Shown: positions 5,831-6,601 of the stretch, one piece after another
Layout: each line of letters opens with the position of its first letter
Position numbering within the stretch: the first letter of the stretch is position 1
Origin: Gammaproteobacteria bacterium
GTDB lineage: Bacteria; Pseudomonadota; Gammaproteobacteria; SZUA-152
Length of the DNA stretch: 6,601 bases
Direction of reading: 5' to 3'
Assembly: GCA_030599435.1 (NCBI GenBank)
Contig: JAUVNZ010000092.1
Location: 1-6,601 of the forward strand
Made by a program: the position numbers and the translations under genes
Notes under the pieces: model-generated
Database searches by the model: none
What the model was told of the DNA's origin: nothing
Seen by the model: the letters and a program-made list of their open reading frames with translations, nothing else

Positions 5831-5977
5831 CTTGAGCACTCTGCACGAAGCATCTTTTCCGCTATGGCGGTGTTATAAAAGATCTCAAAATGCTCATTTA
5901 CAAAATAGTAAACTGCGCTTTTTCGATGATTTATGCCTTGCCCTAACGAAAAATTTACATCGTGCAAAGCGCTCAAG
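5831..5977. repeat. 147-bp imperfect inverted-repeat (MITE-like) element
   Basis: The ends are an 18-bp terminal inverted repeat: CTTGAGCACTCTGCACGA at 5831-5848 matches the reverse complement of 5960-5977 at 16 of 18 positions. Symmetry continues inward in patches (TTTT, CCG/CGG, ATAAA, AAAA-GC, TTTAC) to an apical stem TTTAC/GTAAA at about 5898-5913 with a six-base loop. The whole stretch could therefore fold as one long bulged hairpin. It carries no credible gene, begins at the base after the TPR-like stop codon and ends 40 bases before the Cas6-like ATG. No clear target-site duplication is visible. It may be a small non-autonomous mobile element or dispersed repeat, or a structured intercistronic RNA that affects expression of the next gene. 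Confidence 0.65.
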
Positions 5978-6017
5978 ATAATACTAAATACTGAACTTAA
6001 TGGTGATTAACTAACGT

Positions 6018-6601
6018 ATGTACTGGGAAGAAGACAAACAGGCCGAAAAAAAGTACACCACTGATGATGTGGTAGATCTGGTGTTTAGCATCCAGTGCAA
6101 ATGTTTGCCAGTAGATCACGTTCATGCGTTGTCGGAGGCCGTACAAAAAATCCTGCCGTGGCTGAGTGAAGAACCAGCTGCGGGCATGCATTCTATACAT
6201 GTGGCAGCATCAGGCAATGGCTGGTTGCGTCCAGAGAATCCTGACGAATTATTATATCTTTCACGCCGCACACGATTTGAATTAAGAGTGCCAGCGCATC
6301 GTGTTGAGGAGGCGCAGAAACTTGAAGGTCATACGTTGAATGTGGGTGGCCACTCTATTGATATTAAATCGGCGACCGTGCGTCCATTGAGTACAATCAC
6401 TATATTGTTCAGCCGTTATTTGGCAACAGAAAACAATATGGAAGATGAGGAACAAGTTTTGGTATGGGTGTCTCAACAGTTAAATTTGTTGGGTATTAAG
6501 CCGCGTAAAATGTTGTGTGGTACCGAACATTCTATTCAAACCCCGGGAGGCCCTATTCGTACCCGCAGCTTGATGCTTGCCGATCTGGAGATTGAAGAGT
6601 C
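6018..6601 (+). CDS. Cas6/Cmx6-like RAMP-fold protein, 3' end beyond window
   Basis: An open frame of 194 complete codons running off the right edge. An in-frame stop at 6012-6014 makes the ATG at 6018 the first possible ATG; GGTGA lies 11 bases upstream as a weak ribosome binding site. The sequence fits my memory of the MYXAN-type Cas6/Cmx6 family: VVDLVFSIQCKCLPVDHVHALSEA with PVDH at 31-34, a central GMHSIHVA (56-63), LYLSRRTRFELRVP (79-92), LEGHTLNVGGHSIDI (102-116), ITILFSRYLAT (127-137) and a late LMLADLEIEES. These suit a ferredoxin-like RAMP fold. Canonical Cas6 cleaves CRISPR precursor RNA, but no CRISPR array or cas gene is visible. The glycine-rich C-terminal loop expected of the family lies outside the window. 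Whether it cuts or merely binds RNA cannot be judged. Confidence in a real gene is high, in the family moderate. Confidence 0.72.
   Translation, partial: MYWEEDKQAEKKYTTDDVVDLVFSIQCKCLPVDHVHALSEAVQKILPWLSEEPAAGMHSIHVAASGNGWLRPENPDELLYLSRRTRFELRVPAHRVEEAQKLEGHTLNVGGHSIDIKSATVRPLSTITILFSRYLATENNMEDEEQVLVWVSQQLNLLGIKPRKMLCGTEHSIQTPGGPIRTRSLMLADLEIEE

Noticed and set aside
5827..5980. Target-site duplication flanking the inverted-repeat element
   Set aside because: Only a 3-base ATA match can be found, and on the left it is offset by one base from the repeat end; this is indistinguishable from chance.
5799..5981. 60-codon plus-strand frame overlapping the TPR-like gene end
   Set aside because: It runs through the inverted-repeat element, overlaps a real gene in another frame and shows no protein-like pattern.
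5831..6017. CRISPR array next to the Cas6-like gene
   Set aside because: There are no regularly spaced direct repeats. The only repeat structure is one pair of inverted ends with internal dyad symmetry. No array is visible elsewhere in the window.

Overview
This window looks like part of the chromosome of a sulfur-oxidising gammaproteobacterium, probably Chromatiales-like or a related chemolithotroph or symbiont. Every left-half gene reads like the Allochromatium vinosum type of reverse dissimilatory sulfite reductase (rDsr) locus. DsrE, DsrF and DsrH, which mark the oxidative pathway, directly follow dsrAB. Base composition is moderate, and the intergenic stretches are clearly AT-rich.

Left half (1-3357, minus strand): dsrA, dsrB, dsrE, dsrF and the first seven codons of dsrH, in the classical order. 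All have plausible ribosome binding sites and short gaps, except the 81-base dsrA-dsrB gap, which holds a good candidate internal promoter. DsrAB has all its siroheme/[4Fe-4S] and ferredoxin-type cysteines, and DsrE has its sulfur-carrying Cys78. Together they would pass persulfide sulfur through DsrEFH to DsrC (off the window) and oxidise it to sulfite in the cytoplasm.

Centre (3358-3812): a 455-base divergent control region without a gene. It contains a 22-bp near-perfect palindrome, repeated CTATTTATAG-type motifs, a weak plus-strand promoter candidate and a small hairpin.

Right half (3813-6601, plus strand): four co-directional genes that are not standard dsr genes. They are a TauD/TfdA-like Fe(II)/2-oxoglutarate dioxygenase with an intact iron-binding triad and a non-ATG start, an unrecognised 74-residue acidic protein, a 237-residue helical TPR-like protein, and an open-ended gene from 6018 to the window edge. 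The last product resembles the Cas6/Cmx6 (MYXAN-type) RAMP-fold family. No CRISPR repeat or other cas gene is visible. A 147-bp imperfect inverted-repeat element lies directly after the TPR-like stop codon and separates it from the Cas6-like gene.

The dsr half can be explained from known biochemistry. The right half cannot. A dioxygenase, a small protein, a helical-repeat protein and an apparent orphan Cas6-like protein beside a sulfur-oxidation operon are the most interesting part of the window. Whether they form one functional unit is inference, to be tested by checking whether the gene order is conserved in other genomes.
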